64,000 nucleotides of DNA, from positions 1-64,000 of the forward strand of contig CAUYUJ010000863.1 in the NCBI GenBank assembly GCA_963575745.1, given 5' to 3'. The position numbers were made by a program, and so were the translations under genes. This stretch comes from Prorocentrum cordatum (lineage: Eukaryota > Sar > Dinophyceae > Prorocentrales > Prorocentraceae). Shown here one piece after another: positions 33,385 through 45,335 of this stretch; position 1 is the first letter of the stretch, and each line of letters opens with the position of its first letter. The notes below the pieces were generated by a model, which did no database searches, had not been told where the DNA came from, and saw nothing but the letters and a program-made list of their open reading frames with translations.

Positions 33385-34945
33385 CAGTCACAGCCTCAGC
33401 CTCAGCCTCAGCCTCAGCCTGCCTCAGCCTCAGCCTGCCTCAGCCTCAGCCTGCCTCAGCCTCAGCCTCAGCCTGCTTCAGCCTCAGCATCAGTCTGCCT
33501 TCGGCCTCGGCCTCCGCCTCAGCCTGCCTCAGCCTCACCCTGCATCAGCCTAAGCCTCAGCCTGCCTCAGCATCAGCCTGCCTTCGGCCTCGGCCTCCGC
33601 CTCAGCCTGCCTCAGCCTCACCCTGCATCAGCCTAAGCCTCAGCCTGCCTCAGCATCAGCCTGCCTCAGCCTCAGCCTCAGCCTGCTTCTGCCTCAGCCT
33701 CAGCCTGCTTCAGCCTCAGCTCCAGCCTGCCGTCGGCCTCGGCCTCAGCCTGCCTCAGCCTCAGCCTGCATCAGCCTCAGCCTCGGCCTCAGCCTGCCTC
33801 AGCATCAGCCTGCCTCAGCCTCAGCCTCAGCCTCAGCCTCGGCCTCAGCCTCAGCCTCAGCCTGCTTCAGCCTCAGCCTCAGTCTGCCTGCGGCCTCGGC
33901 CTCGGCCTCAGCCTTCCTCAGCCCCAGCCTGCCTCAGCCTCAGCCTCGGCCTCAGCCCCAGCCTGCCCCAGCCTCAGCCTGCCTCAGCCTCAGCCTCAGC
34001 CTGCCTAAGCCTCAGCCTCAGCCTCAGCCTGCTTCAGCCTCAGCCTCAGTCTGCCTTCAGCCTCGGCCTCAGCCTCAGCCTCAGCCTCAGCCTCGCCTGC
34101 TCAGCTCAGCCTGCCTCAGCCTCAGCCTCAGCCTCCAGCCTCGCCTCAGCCTCAGCCTCAGCCTCAGCCTCAGCCAGCCTCAGCCTCAGCCTCAGCCTCA
34201 GCCTGCCTCAGCCTCAGCCTCCGCCTGCCTCAGCCTCAGCCTCCTCAGCCTCAGCCTCAACCTGCCTCAGTATCAGCCTGCCTCAGCCTCAGCCTCAGCC
34301 TGCCTCAGCCTCAGCCTCAGCCTTCAGCCTCAGCCTCAGTCTGCCTTCAGCCTCGGCCTCAGCCTCAGCCTGCCTCAGCCTCAGCCTGCATCAGCCTCAG
34401 CCTCAGCCTCAGCCTGCCTCAGCATCAGCCTGCCTCAGCCTCAGCCTCAGCCTCAGCCTCAGCCTCAGCCTCAGCCTGCTTTCAGCCTCAGCCTCAGTCT
34501 GCCTTCAGCCTCGCCTCAGCCTCAGGCTGCCTCAGCCTCAGCCTGCATCAGCCTCAGCCTCAGCCTCAGCCTGCCTCAGCATCAGCCTGCCTCAGCCTCA
34601 GCCTCAGCCTGCCTCAGCCTCAGCCTCAGCTGCCTCAGCCTCAGCCTCAGCTGCCTCAGCCTCAGCCTCAGCCTCAGCCTCAGCCTGCCTCAGCCTCAGC
34701 CTCAGCCTCAGCCTCAGCCTGCAGCCTCAGCCTCAGCCTCAGCCTCAGCCTCAGCCTTCAGCCTCGGCCTCAGCCTCAGCCTCAGCCTCAGCCTCAGCCT
34801 CAGCCTCAGCCTCAGCCTGCCTCAGCCTCAGCCTCAGCCTGCCTCAGCCTCAGCCTCAACCTGCTTCGACCCCAGCCTCAGTGTGCCTTCGGCTCGGCCT
34901 CAACCTCAGCCTGCCTCAGCGTCAGCCTGCCTCAGCCTCAGCATT
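33385..34945. repeat. CAGCCT hexamer array
   Basis: About 1.55 kb of CAGCCT with CTGCCT, CGGCCT and CATCAG variants. Because the unit is six bases, the plus strand stays open from 33,147 to 35,375 and would encode Ser-Ala, Pro-Gln or Ser-Leu repeats. I regard that frame as a by-product of the array. Confidence 0.95.
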
Positions 34946-35375
34946 CAAAATGTGGCCCAGGAATGGAAGTCCAGGACCTCGAAAAACACGAAGTGGCCTA
35001 CAGTTGGCTCCGGGCATTCAAAATCATGCCCAAAATGGAGTTCTGGGGACTCGAAGACCACGAAGTGGCCTACAGTTGGCTCCGGGCATTCAAAATCATG
35101 CCCAAAAATGGAGTTCTGGGGACTCGAAGACCACGAAGTGGCCTATAATTGGCTCCGGGCATTCAAAATCATGCCAAAAAATTGAGTTCTGGGAACTCGA
35201 AGACCACGAAGTGGCCTACACTTGGCTCCGGGCATTCAAAATCATCTCCAAAAGTGGAGTTCTGGGAACTCGAAGACCACGAAGTGGCCTACAGTTGGCT
35301 CTGGGCATTCAAAATCATGTCCAAAAACGGAGTTCTGGGAACTCGAAGACCACGAAATGCGCTACTGTTGGCTAA
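34945..35375. repeat. ~72-bp tandem repeat
   Basis: About six units with CCACGAAGTGGCCTACAGTT and GGGCATTCAAAATCATGCCC, 85-95% alike by eye, directly after the hexamer array. Confidence 0.95.
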
Positions 35376-35490
35376 AATAGGAATCTGCGGATTGCCCTGG
35401 ATCCCGTCCGGATCCCGCCCAAACCCCCCTGGGGAGTCAAGATGCTCTCTTTTGACACCACTAGAAACCTATCAGTCTTCGCTGTTAGGT

Positions 35491-35506
35491 AAAAAACGGC
35501 ACTGTA
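35491..35506. mobile_element. Solo right end of an F3-like element
   Basis: AAAAAACGGCACTGTA with no recognisable partner end. A similar end, AAAAAACGGCACTGT, occurs at about 45,764-45,778. Confidence 0.45.
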
Positions 35507-36290
35507 CAATCATGACCTGGGAATGCCTCTCGGTGCGCCGCGTACTCCTCGTGTTCTGGGCCTGCGTTCGAAACCGTCTCGGCGAGCGCGCGGAACGTCG
35601 CCACGCCGATCTCGGCGCGCCGCCGCAGCCTGCACCGCGCCGGAGGCCCTCCGCTGCAAGAGGCCCGCTGCAGCGCCAGCTCCTCGAGGACTGCGAAGCG
35701 TGCCGCCCTGTGCGGTTGAATGCATGTCCGAGCCCAAAAGGGGAGACTGTCACTCTTCCTCGGCCCTCGCCATACCTCCTGAAATTGGGTCGCTGCTGCT
35801 GCTGTTGCTGTTGTTGCTGCTCATGTCTAGTCAACGCCAGCGCCACATCATTTTGGTACAAACCGCTTTCAGCACAGAGCTCGACGGATCATGGTGCCAG
35901 TCCCCAGGCTGCAACTTCTGGGGGCGCCGAGAAGAAAACGACTTGTTGATCCCTTTCCCGGGCCCACCACCGCTCCCCGCCGACCTCGGAGCCAGAACTC
36001 GCCGAGCCGCCGAGACGCCGGCCGCGACCACCAACAGTCTTGCGAGGTCCCAACCCCCCTCGCTGACGGGGAACGTCTAAGAAGGGCTGGCTCAGGGCGG
36101 TGAGGCATCGAGCTGGAATCGGCGATGCATCGCCGACAGATCGGCGATGGGCCCGCTCCCCGCCGACCTTGGCACCCGAACTCGCGGCGCCGCCGAGCTG
36201 CCGCGCCCTCACGCGCTGCGGCCGCCAAAAAACCAGCGGATCTAGCCGCGACCTGCCGGTCACGCGCACTGTTCAGGTTGTGGCCCTCGT
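35507..36290. other. No recognised gene; local duplication
   Basis: Contains a CTG/TTG run (35,790-35,822). A segment with GCTCCCCGCCGACC occurs twice (about 35,970 and 36,155). Between the two copies, at 36,112-36,160, lies the dispersed hairpin repeat with GGCGATGCATCGCC. Confidence 0.5.
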
Positions 36291-38250
36291 AGCTGCGTAG
36301 GTGGCCCTCGAAGCTGATCTGGTGGTTCACGAAGTTTTGCTCCAGGTCCTATCAGTTCAACTGGCCGCTCTGGTAGCTCTGCAAGAGGGACAGCCTTCCC
36401 CAAGCTACAGTTGCATCCTTACCTCCTCGGCCTATCCTTGGCCGCTTTCGCTGGCCGCGGCCCGCTCGCAAAGTGTCGACATGGCCCTCCAAGGCCCTCG
36501 CGTCCCGACTGCGCATCCTTATGATACGGGTTGACTGTCGCCTTTCTTCTGCTGGCCTTCGTAGCTCACGTTGTGGCCCTCGTAGCTGGGCAGTTCGCCT
36601 GAGCATCTGAACTGGCGGTTCTCGTAGGTTTGCTCGTTGCAGTGCAGCTCGCCCTCGTAGCTCAGCCTGTGGTCCTGGAAGGTCCGCTGGTGTCCCTGGT
36701 AGCGCTGGTGGTGGCTGTGATAGGTCTGCTTGCTTCCAGTGTTGGTGCACCCGGAAGTTGAGCTAACTGTCTTCGTAGCTCTGCTTTTGGCTATCGTAGC
36801 TCAGCGGGTGGCCCTCGTGGTAGAACTGGTGGCCCTCGTTGCCGTGCTTGTGGCCCTCGTAGCTTGCAGCCCTCGTGGTTCATCTGGTGGTCACCGTAAC
36901 CGTGCTTTTGATCCTCGTGGTCGAGGTTGTGGCCTTCGTAGATTTGGAGGTGGCCCTCGTAGCTGTGCCTGTTGTCCTTGTAATTTAGCATGCGGTACCC
37001 GAGAGACTAGCAGTATCCTGGCTAGCTCTGCTCGTGTCTGTTTAGTAGTTCTGCTCGTGGCTCTCGTAGCTCAATTGATGGGTCTCATAGTTCTTCCTAA
37101 GGCTTTCGAATATTCGGTTGCCCTCGTAGTTCGGCTGCTTGTCCCCAGCGCTCTTCTGAAGCGAATCGGAGTTTTGCTGGGCGTCGGTGCTGCGTTGGTC
37201 CCCGTTGTGGAACTTGTATGCCCTCGTCGTGTTCGTGCACCTGGCCTAAAAGGTAATCGAAGAGTACGTCCACCTGTACATCCTTCTGGACGTCGGAATC
37301 CACGAGGTAAGAGTCGGAGACCTTGGCTGCCAAGTCGTACGATTCTGCGTTTGGGGTGCCAGTCGTGGCATCCCTAGTGCTGCAATTATTCGCCTCCTCT
37401 TTCTCCTTTTCGGCTTGTTGTTCTCGAAGCTCGGCTGGTAATCCTCGTTGACCTGCTTGTGTCTCTCGCAGCTCTGTGCGTGGTCCTGGTAGCTCAGCCT
37501 GTGGTCCTCGTAGTTGTGCGCGTGTCTCGCGGAGGCCAGCTGGTGGCCCTTTGAAGCTGAGCTGCTGGCCCTCTAAGTTTTCCTCTTGCCGTCGTAGCTC
37601 TGTTGGTGGCCCTCGAAGTTCAGGTGGCGTCCCTCGTAATTCAATCGAGTTCCAGCCGCGGCGGCGATGGGGTGGTCCTTGGTGGACGTAGCCGGGGTAG
37701 GTGCGGGGGTCCGCCAGTTGGGGAGATACTCATCTTGACTTTCTCTTAAGGGATCGTGCCTAGGTCTACCTCTGGTCGAGGCGCCCGTGGGGGCAGCGGA
37801 GGCGCTGGCCCTCGTACATCAAGATGTGGGCCTCGTGGATCCGCAGGTGGGCCTCTCAACTCTGCTGGTGGGTCTGGCAGCTGTGCCCGTGGCCCTGCCG
37901 GAAGCTCCCGGAGGTCTGCCCGTGGCCCTCGTAGCTCAGCTGGTGGCTCTCGCAACCCAGCTGGTGGCACTCGTAGCTCAGCTGGTGGCTCTCGTTGCCC
38001 CGCTGGTACCTCGTGCAAGCGGTCGTCGACCACGTGCTGGCGGTCGTACTGGTCGTGCTGGTGGTGCTGGTGGAAGTCGCCCACGACGTACAGGCCTGTT
38101 CTGGTCGTGCGGTTGGTCGTACTTGTGGTCGCGCTCTGGGACCTCGACAAGGATGTATTTGTACTCCGCCTTGCCGTGCTCGGTGTCGTACTTGCTGTAT
38201 CCTGTGTTGTACTTGCTGGTGTACTCGTCGTCGCACTTCTGAAAAGCAGC
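36290..38250. repeat. GTGGCCCTCGTAGCTC degenerate array
   Basis: Nearly 2 kb of diverged 12/24-bp units such as CTGGTGGCCCTCGTAGCTCA, giving Val/Ala/Leu-rich open frames on either strand. No unrelated gene is visible inside. Confidence 0.9.
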
Positions 38251-38261
38251 CGTGGTAACGG

Positions 38262-38335
38262 TCATGGTTTTTGTCCCAACCATCCTGTGGTGTTGGGTCC
38301 TCGTGTTGAAGAGACGGTCCCCGCGTTCCTCTCCT
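38262..38335. repeat. Dispersed repeat, copy A
   Basis: CCCAACCATCCTGTGGTGTT, then GGGTCCTCGTGTTGAAGAGA, followed by a CTC tract. The same combination occurs at 49,330-49,405. Confidence 0.7.
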
Positions 38336-38426
38336 CTCCTCCTTCTCCTCCTCCTCCCCCTCATCTCTCCTTCCCCTCCTCTACTTATCGAGGTACGACG
38401 AGAGCACATGCACACATGCACATGTA

Positions 38427-39530
38427 TTGAACACGGTCCATGGGGCCCATATTACTACCCAGCTACGTGTCCACCGACTTCGGGCCTTTGGGCGTCTGGT
38501 GCTCTACGGCTCAGATGCACTCGAGGGACTGGTGGCTCTTGCTTTCCAGGTGGACTCCGAAGCTTGGCTCCGACGAGTTTGCGAAGACCTCAAGTGGCTC
38601 CAACACGTGTGCTCCGACGTGAGAGGGCTCCCCCTGGCCCGTGGCAGAACTGACAGATCTGGGAACAGTGGGCACACAAGTCTTTACAGTCAACACGTAC
38701 ATTAAGTCTTTACAGTCTTTACAGTCTTGCGTCTTTACAGTCTCCAAGGGTCTTGCATCCAGGGTCTTGCGTCTTTACAGTCTTACATCCAGGGTCTTGC
38801 GTCTTTACAGTCTTTACAATCAACACGTATATTAAGGACGGGTGATAAGGACGCAAGACCCTTGGAGGCCGAAGTTGGGTTTTTTAGGGCGGCGGGAGAC
38901 CAGTGATAATGGCAAGGACGAGCCTCAGAGGCAAGGACACAAGGGTACCCTAGATGAAGGCGCGCGTCCTTACTAAGCGCGTTGACTGTACCTGCATGGC
39001 GAAGACGGCTACGGTCGGCGTTGGAGGCGCGTGTTCGAGCAGCCAGTCGACTGGCCACGGCGGTGGAAGCCGAACGGCTGTTTTTTCAGCTGGTGCGGCC
39101 GTGCGGTGTCCCACTCCCGATTGCCCACCCCGACCACCCACCACGTAGGCAGGAGGAGAGGAGCAGTGAGGATGGTCAGGTGAAGTAACCGTGGTGTTCC
39201 AGAGGGTTCCCCGAGCGCAAGGGCCTCCAGCAACATATTGTCCGCCAACGCTTTGCTTGTGTGCGACATGTTGAATCCACCATGGGTCCCTCCAGCACGT
39301 GCCGTGCGTGTGCTGCAGGGTTTTCGCAAAGGCGTCAGGTGCGAGAACACCTGGCTTTCAATTCATCGAGGTGCTGCTTGGCGTATTGTGTGCACGGTGC
39401 GCAGGCCCCACTCGAGGTCGCACGTACCTGGGCTGCCGAGGATGCAGCAGAAGTGGTCCGTAAGCGACGCGCAGGCCTGGGCAGATGGCGGTCCGACCTC
39501 CCTCCCGACCACACCACACGTTTCCCCTGA
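38427..39530 (+). pseudogene. LINE-4: RT C-terminus and zinc-finger region
   Basis: Plus strand reads LRAFGRLVLYGSDALEGLVA and DLKWLQHVCSDVRGLPLARG, the segment after the RT thumb. An inserted repeat (38,670-38,850) follows. A second frame then runs from 38,982 through a TAA at 39,186 to 39,530, with finger-like CSRGFPERKGLQQHIVRQ and CRACAAGFSQRRQVREHL, the latter ending in SSRCC. This matches the LINE-1 layout, but the copy is degraded. Confidence 0.65.
38670..38850. repeat. GTCTTTACAGTC tandem repeat
   Basis: Units of GTCTTTACAGTC and CCAGGGTCTTGC, bounded by TCAACACGTACATTAAG and TCAACACGTATATTAAG. It interrupts LINE-4. Confidence 0.9.
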
Positions 39531-39539
39531 AGATCTCCT

Positions 39540-40441
39540 ATGGGACTCCAATTGGTTTTTTTGCTTCCTTCAGTGAGCTACAGGCCCGCGAGGTTCTCCT
39601 GGACTGCATGTATGAGCTCTCCGAGTCCTCCAGGCAGTACGTCATGAATAAGCCTCCGAATGACCTCCCACAGGCCCCACCCAGGGATGACTTTACGCAG
39701 GATCTCTGGTACATCTACCGGCCACAGGATTTTACCGACATGAAGTCAAAGGAAATATGACCAGGGACGCCACCATACAAGAGTGGCAGGACACATACTT
39801 GCGAAGAGAGTTTGGTGCTCGGGAGGGGGCCCCCATGTGAGACTTGGAGTGCTGCCAGATGGTTGGAAGGGCCACCCCCACTACGTACTAATGACTATAT
39901 GTGAGGTGTGCCATGGGCGTCTGAAAAACAACATCAGCAACTGTGTATTGGCAGCCAGCTGTTACACGCTATGGTACACATCATGGGTGTACATCTTAGG
40001 GCGGGCACAGCAGCGTGGATGGAACATCCCGCGCCGCCAGTCTGGAGAAAAGAAGCACCCACGTCTTTCATGTAGCCGCCTGCACGTGCGCTCATGTCAG
40101 CTCCATGCTCCACTGAAGCAGATTTTGATCAATGCTGTTTCAAAGATGGAGACCCCAGAACTTTCGGACGGGCCCCTACGCGTGTCATTGCGATTCGTAT
40201 GCCGTCATTGTATGCCGCACTCACAGCCCAGCACCAGGGTAGATGTCCTCATCCTCCCAACTCGCATCTTCTCTCGAGGGGGAAAATGGAGCAGGGGGAC
40301 TTCCGCACGGCGCAGAAAAAAAGACGTACCCACCGAGCATGTGCAGAGCCCTGGCCGAGAGTACAGTGGACGCTTGTGTCGATTGTTGCGAGAATGAACT
40401 CGAGTGCGAAGATGGCAGGGCACCCCCGGAGCTATACGTGA
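39540..40441 (+). pseudogene. LINE-4: cytosine-C5-methyltransferase-like module
   Basis: A single plus frame, broken by TGA at 39,758, TGA near 39,900 and TAG near 40,072. It reads LVLGRGPPCETWSAARW at 39,812-39,862, with the Pro-Cys dipeptide typical of motif IV in C5-cytosine methyltransferases. It continues QQLCIGSQLLHAMVHIMG, AAWMEHPAPPVWRKEAPTSF (the EHPA segment is where ENV-like motif VI falls), RVIAIRMPSLYAALTAQHQ and GDFRTAQKKRRTHRACAEPW, ending at TGA 40,439. The same order appears in LINE-1. The active form would methylate cytosine in DNA; this copy cannot be active. Confidence 0.65.
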
Positions 40442-40717
40442 CCAGCTCAAGCGACCACACGGGCCGTGGAGCCTGGACGTGCCACGCAGAGTGGCACCGG
40501 ATGCTGCGGAGGGAGGCGCCCCAGGGGCGCGGAATGAGGAGCCCCTGAGAGGTGGGATGTGTTTTCCCGTGCCCCTCCCCCTCCCTCCCCGCTGCTGTCT
40601 CCGCCGCCGCCGCCGCCGTCGCCTCGTCCTTCGCCCTCCCTCCCCCCGCAGTGCTGGAACCAGCTTGAGGCGGACGAAGAAGTCGCCGAGGAGCTTGTCG
40701 ATTTGACTTCCCCCCCA
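40442..40717. other. No recognised gene
   Basis: Short spacer with a CCG run near 40,605. Confidence 0.4.
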
Positions 40718-40919
40718 TCGGGGGCGGCAAAGAGGGGTTGTCCAAGAGGGGGGGGTGCAAATCATGACCGGCGGCATGTGCGCGGCCCAGCGGGGGGGCC
40801 AGGGACGTATTGAAATAAGAAGAGGCGCCACGAGATCTGGGGAAATATCATGGCCCCCGCCATGATATCCATCCCCCCCCTAGTCATCACCCCCCTCTTT
40901 TCCGCCCCCCCCCACCCGA
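40718..40919. mobile_element. Foldback element F1, copy 3
   Basis: Ends TCGGGGGCGGCAAAGAGGGG and, in reverse complement, GGGGGCGGAAAAGAGGGG, with the internal ATATCATGGC hairpin. The right boundary is blurred by a C run. Confidence 0.8.
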
Positions 40920-41199
40920 GGGTGAGAGCGCACCCGCATCGGCCGGGGAGCGGGCCAGGAGGGTGGCTGCCCCCAGCGTCTCGTGCGAGGGGGAAGCCGC
41001 CGCCCCACCGCCCTCGGCGCCTCCGCCTCCCCTCCCCATCCCCTCCTCTCCGAGGAGCGGCTGGCCAGGATCGCGGCCAACAGGGCTGTTGCGAGAGAGC
41101 GTCGGCTGCAACGTCTTGCCCCATGGAGAGGTAGATTGGAATTCAAGTTCTGAGGTTGAGTTGTCGAGGTTGCCTGAGCACAGCTGTGACGCTTAAGCC

Positions 41200-43690
41200 A
41201 ACGTGCACCACCAGCTTCCCCTCCTCGCCTATGCCCTCCGCATGTCTTTGCTTCGGCACGCCCCTCACACGTTTCGTGGCCCCATAGGGAGCCCAACCGA
41301 AGGCACAGATGTCAGCGTTCGCATGCGCCCACCGCACCCATTTTGGCACACCCCTCACACGCTTCGTGACCCCATAGGGAGCCCACATGCCAGCGTTCGC
41401 ATGCGCCCACCACACCGATTTTGGCACACCCCTCACACGCAAATGCCAGCGTTCGCGTAAGCCCACCGCATCCATTTTGACACGCCCATTCACACGTTTC
41501 AGGGCCGCACAGGGAGCCCCACCGAAGGGCCAAATGCTAGCGTTCGCATGCGCCCACTGCAACAATTTTGGCACACCCTCACACGCTTCGTGGCTCCATA
41601 TGGAGCCCAACCGAAGGCCCAAATGCCAGCGTTCGCATGCGCCCACCGTGCCGAATTTGGAGCGCCTTTTCGCACGTTCCACGGCCCCATAGGGAGCCCC
41701 ACTGCCCCACTGAAGGCCCAAATGCCAGCGTTCGCATGCGCCCACCACACCGATTTTGGCACACCCCTCACACGCAAATGCCAGCGTTCGCGTAAGCCCA
41801 CCGCATCCATTTTGACACGCCCATTCGCACGTTTCAGGGCCGCACAGGGAGCCCCACCGAAGGGCCAAATGCTAGCGTTCGCATGCGCCCACTGCAACAA
41901 TTTTGGCACACCCTCACACGCTTCGTGGCTCCATATGGAGCCCAACCGAAGGCCCAAATGCCAGCGTTCGCATGCGCCCACCGTGCCGAATTTGGAGCGC
42001 CGTTTCGCACGTTCCACGGCCCCATAGGGAGCCCCACTGCCCCACTGAAGGCCCAAATGCCAGCGTTCGCATGCGCCCACCGCATCCATTTTGACACACC
42101 CCTCACACGTTTCAGGGCCGCATTTCGAGCCCCACCGAAGGGCCAAATGCCAGCGTTCGCATGCGCCCACCGCACCCAATGTGGCACACCCCTCACACGT
42201 TTCGTGGCTTCATATGGAGCCCCACCGAAGGGCCGAATGCCAGCATTCGCATGCGCCCACCGCGCCAATTTTGGCACACCCCTCACACGTTTTGTGGCTC
42301 CATAGGGAACCCAACCGAAGGCACATATTCCAACGTTCGCATGCACCCACCGCATCCATTTTGGCACGCCCTTCCACACGTTTCGTGGCCCCATAAGCCG
42401 CCCCACAGAAGGCCCAAATGCCAGCGTTCGCATACGCCCACCGCATCCATTTTGGCACGCCCCTTGTACGTTTCGTGGCCCCATCGGGAACCGCACCGAA
42501 GGCCCAAATGCCAGCGTTCGCATGCGCCCACCTTGCCCAATGTGGCTCGCCCTTTCACACGCTTCGTGACCCCATAGGGAGCCCCGCCGAAGGCCCAAAT
42601 GCCAGCGTTCGCATGCGCCCACCGCACCCAATTTGGCGAGCTTTTTCACACGTTCCACGGCCCCATAGGGAGCTCCACTGAAGGCCCACATGCCAGCGTT
42701 CGCATGCGCCCACCGCGCCCAGTTTGGCGCAACCCCCTCACAAGTTTCGTGGCCCTACAAGGAGCCCCACCGAAGGCCCAAATGCCAGCGATCGCACGCG
42801 CCCACCACACCCATTTTGGTACGCCCTTACACGTTTCGGTGCCACACACGGAGCCATACCGAAGGCACATATGCCAGCGTTCGCATGCGCCCACCGCATC
42901 CATTCCGGCACGCCCCTCACACGCTTCGTGGCCACATAAGGAGCCCCACCGAAGGCGTTCATGCCAGCGTTCGCATGCGCCCCCGCGCCAATTTTGGCAC
43001 ACCCCTCACACGTTTCGTGGCCCTGCAGGGAGCCGCACCGAAGGCCCAAATGCCAGCGTTCGCATACGCCCACCGCATCCATTTTGGCACGCCCTTTCAC
43101 ACGCTTCGTGGTCCCATAGGGACCTCCACTGAAGGCCCACATGCCAACGTTCGCATGCGCCCACCGCACCCATTTTGGTACGACGCTCACACGCTTCGTG
43201 GCCTCACAGGGAGCCCCACCGAAGGCTCAAATGCCAGCGTTCGCACGCGCCCACCGCACCCATTTTAGCACGCCCCTCGCACGTTCGTTGCACCATAGGG
43301 AGCCCCACCGAAAGCCCAAGTGCCAGCGTTCGCACGCGCCCACCGCATCCATTCCGGCACGCCCCTCACACGTTTCGTGGCCCCATACAGAGCCCCGCCG
43401 AAGGCCCAAATGCCAGCGTTCGCATGCACCCACCGCGCCCGCTTTGGTACGCCCCTTCGCACGCTTCGTGGCCCCATGCGGAGCCCCACTGAAGGCCCAA
43501 ATGCCAGCGTTCGCATGCGCTCACCGCACCCAATTTGGCATACCCTTCACACGCTTCGTGGCCCCATAGGGAGCTCCACCGAAGGCCCACATGCCAGCGT
43601 TCGTGTGCACCCGCCGCTCTCATTTTGGCACACCCCCCAATCGTTTGGTAGCCCCGTAAAGAGCCCCACCGAATGCGGTGCATACAACGA
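41200..43690. repeat. ~89-bp satellite, block 1
   Basis: About 28 units of form GCCAGCGTTCGCATGCGCCC, then ACCGCACCCATTTTGGCACA, CCCCTCACACGTTTCGTGGC and CCCATAGGGAGCCCCACCGA. A higher-order duplication of about 335 bp (41,410-41,745 and 41,745-42,080) is almost identical. The same satellite forms block 2 at 49,470-51,330. Confidence 0.95.
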
Positions 43691-43981
43691 CGGTGCGCAC
43701 AACTGCAGATGGTTGGGTTCTTCGGCAGGCTAATTTGTGGCTCGGCTGACTGACGTCCATGTCAGACGTAGTATCCCACACGCATTAGACCGGATTCCTC
43801 TCTGATTCTCGGCATTGTTGCTGGAAGCACGCCAAAATAAGGATCCTCGTAATGAAATTATTGCTCCACTCGTAGATATTGATGACCCGCCCGTAGACCT
43901 CGATTTGGTGCCCGCCGGCCGCGGCGCGGCCAGCGGGCTGAGGCCGTCCTCTCTTGCCAAGGGATACGATTTTCCTGCAAA
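43691..43981. other. No recognised gene
   Basis: Short stretch between satellite and CTC tract with no secure feature. Confidence 0.4.
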
Positions 43982-44335
43982 CGGCCTCCTCCTCCTCCTC
44001 CTCCTCCTCCCTCCTTCTTCCTCCTCCTCCTCCTCCTCCTCCCTCCTCCTCCTCCTTCCTCCTCCTCCTCCTCCTCCTCCTCCTCCTCCTCCTCCTCCTC
44101 CTCCTCCTCCTCCTCCTCCTCCTCCTCCTCCTCCTCATCCTCCTCCTCCTCCTCTCCTCCTCCTCCTCCTCCTCCTCCTCCTCCTCCTCCTCCTCCCTCC
44201 TCCTCCTCCTCCTCCTCCTCCTCCTCCTCCTCCTCCTCCTCCTCCTCCTCCTCCTCCTCCTCCTCCTCCCTCCTCCTCCTCCTCCTCCTCCTCCTCCTCC
44301 TCCTCCTCCTCCTCCCCCCCTCCCCCCCTCGATTC
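43982..44335. repeat. Long (CTC)n tract
   Basis: About 350 bases, the longest nearly pure pyrimidine trinucleotide tract in the window. Confidence 0.95.
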
Positions 44336-44429
44336 CTCCCTTGTCCCTCCTCCGCGCCCTCCCCTCGTCCTCATCCCTCCCTCCTCCCTCCCTCGCCCCC
44401 GCCCGCTGAGCGGGAACGCTAGGAGAGGA

Positions 44430-44515
44430 CCTCCTGCTCGAGGGGGGAAAGCGTCGACCCGGAATCGGCGATGCATCCCCGAGAGATCGGCGATGGCCCC
44501 CGATGGCAGAGCCCC
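44430..44515. repeat. Dispersed hairpin repeat E, copy at 44.4 kb
   Basis: GGAATCGGCGATGCATCCCC and AGATCGGCGATGGCCCCCGA. Related copies at 36,112-36,160, 48,030-48,245 and 62,590-62,830. Confidence 0.7.
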
Positions 44516-44814
44516 ACGCCCCCGGCCGCCTTCCGGGACGGTCCCGGCCCCCCCCCCGCACGCCCCCTCGGCGAGGCGCAGCCGCCGGAGGGCGCCCCGA
44601 GGCCGTGGAGCCGCCGAGAGCGGGCGGAAGCGCCCCCTCCCCCCGTGAGCCCATGCCCCCCTCAGCGCCGCCCCTGGCCCACGCCGCTGGGCCTTTTTGC
44701 CATCGACGGCCGGCGGCCGCGCAGTGCCGCCCCGCGCGGGCGGTGCGCCAGGCTGTGTCTGCGGCCGCCGCCTGCTGCTCCGCACGCCAGGGCGGAGGGG
44801 TGGGGGGGAGGTGA

Positions 44815-45335
44815 TGGAGGAAAGGAGGGAGGGAGGGAGGAGGGAGGAGGGAGGAGGGAGGAGGACGGGAGGGAGGAGGAAGGGAGGGAGGAGGGAGGTG
44901 AAGGGGGAAGGGAGGAAGGAGGGAGGAGGGAGGGAGGAGGGAGGACTCTGACTCTGACTCTGACTGGTGGCGAGGCCCGCCCGTGGAAACCAAGTCCCCA
45001 AAGAGAAAACGGCGACGACCACGACAGACACGACGAGACCACGACGACAGCCGCGGCAAACGGGCAAGCCTCGGGAGGCGGCTGCACAATGCCTACCTGA
45101 GCGGGGCGTTACCCTGTGAAGCCAAGCGGATCTGATGATCAAGAGGGGGAGGAGGGGGGGGGAAAGGGGGAGGATGGGGGAAGGAGGGGGAGGAGGGGGA
45201 AGGAGGGGAAGGAGGAGGGGGAGGGGAGGAGAGGGGAGGGATGGGGGAGGAGCGGGAGGAGGGGAAGGGGAGGGGAAGGAGAGGATGGGAGGGGGAAGGG
45301 GAGAGGGGGGGGGGGAAGGAGGGAGGCCAGAGGAG
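44815..45335. repeat. GGGA and GGGGA tracts
   Basis: (GGGAGGA)n at 44,815-44,945 and GGGGGA-rich sequence at 45,135-45,330, separated by about 180 bases with no recognised gene. Confidence 0.9.

Noticed and set aside
35775-35830. Poly-glutamine gene from CTG/TTG run
   Set aside because: The surrounding minus frame has no recognisable domain and is short.
37740-38250. Repetitive protein gene in the GTGGCCCTCGTAGCTC array
   Set aside because: Open frames exist on both strands over the same units and change frame freely, as expected of a diverged 12-bp repeat.
41203-43569. Many overlapping 70-200-codon frames in the ~89-bp satellite
   Set aside because: Frames are present on both strands of each monomer and share no protein family.
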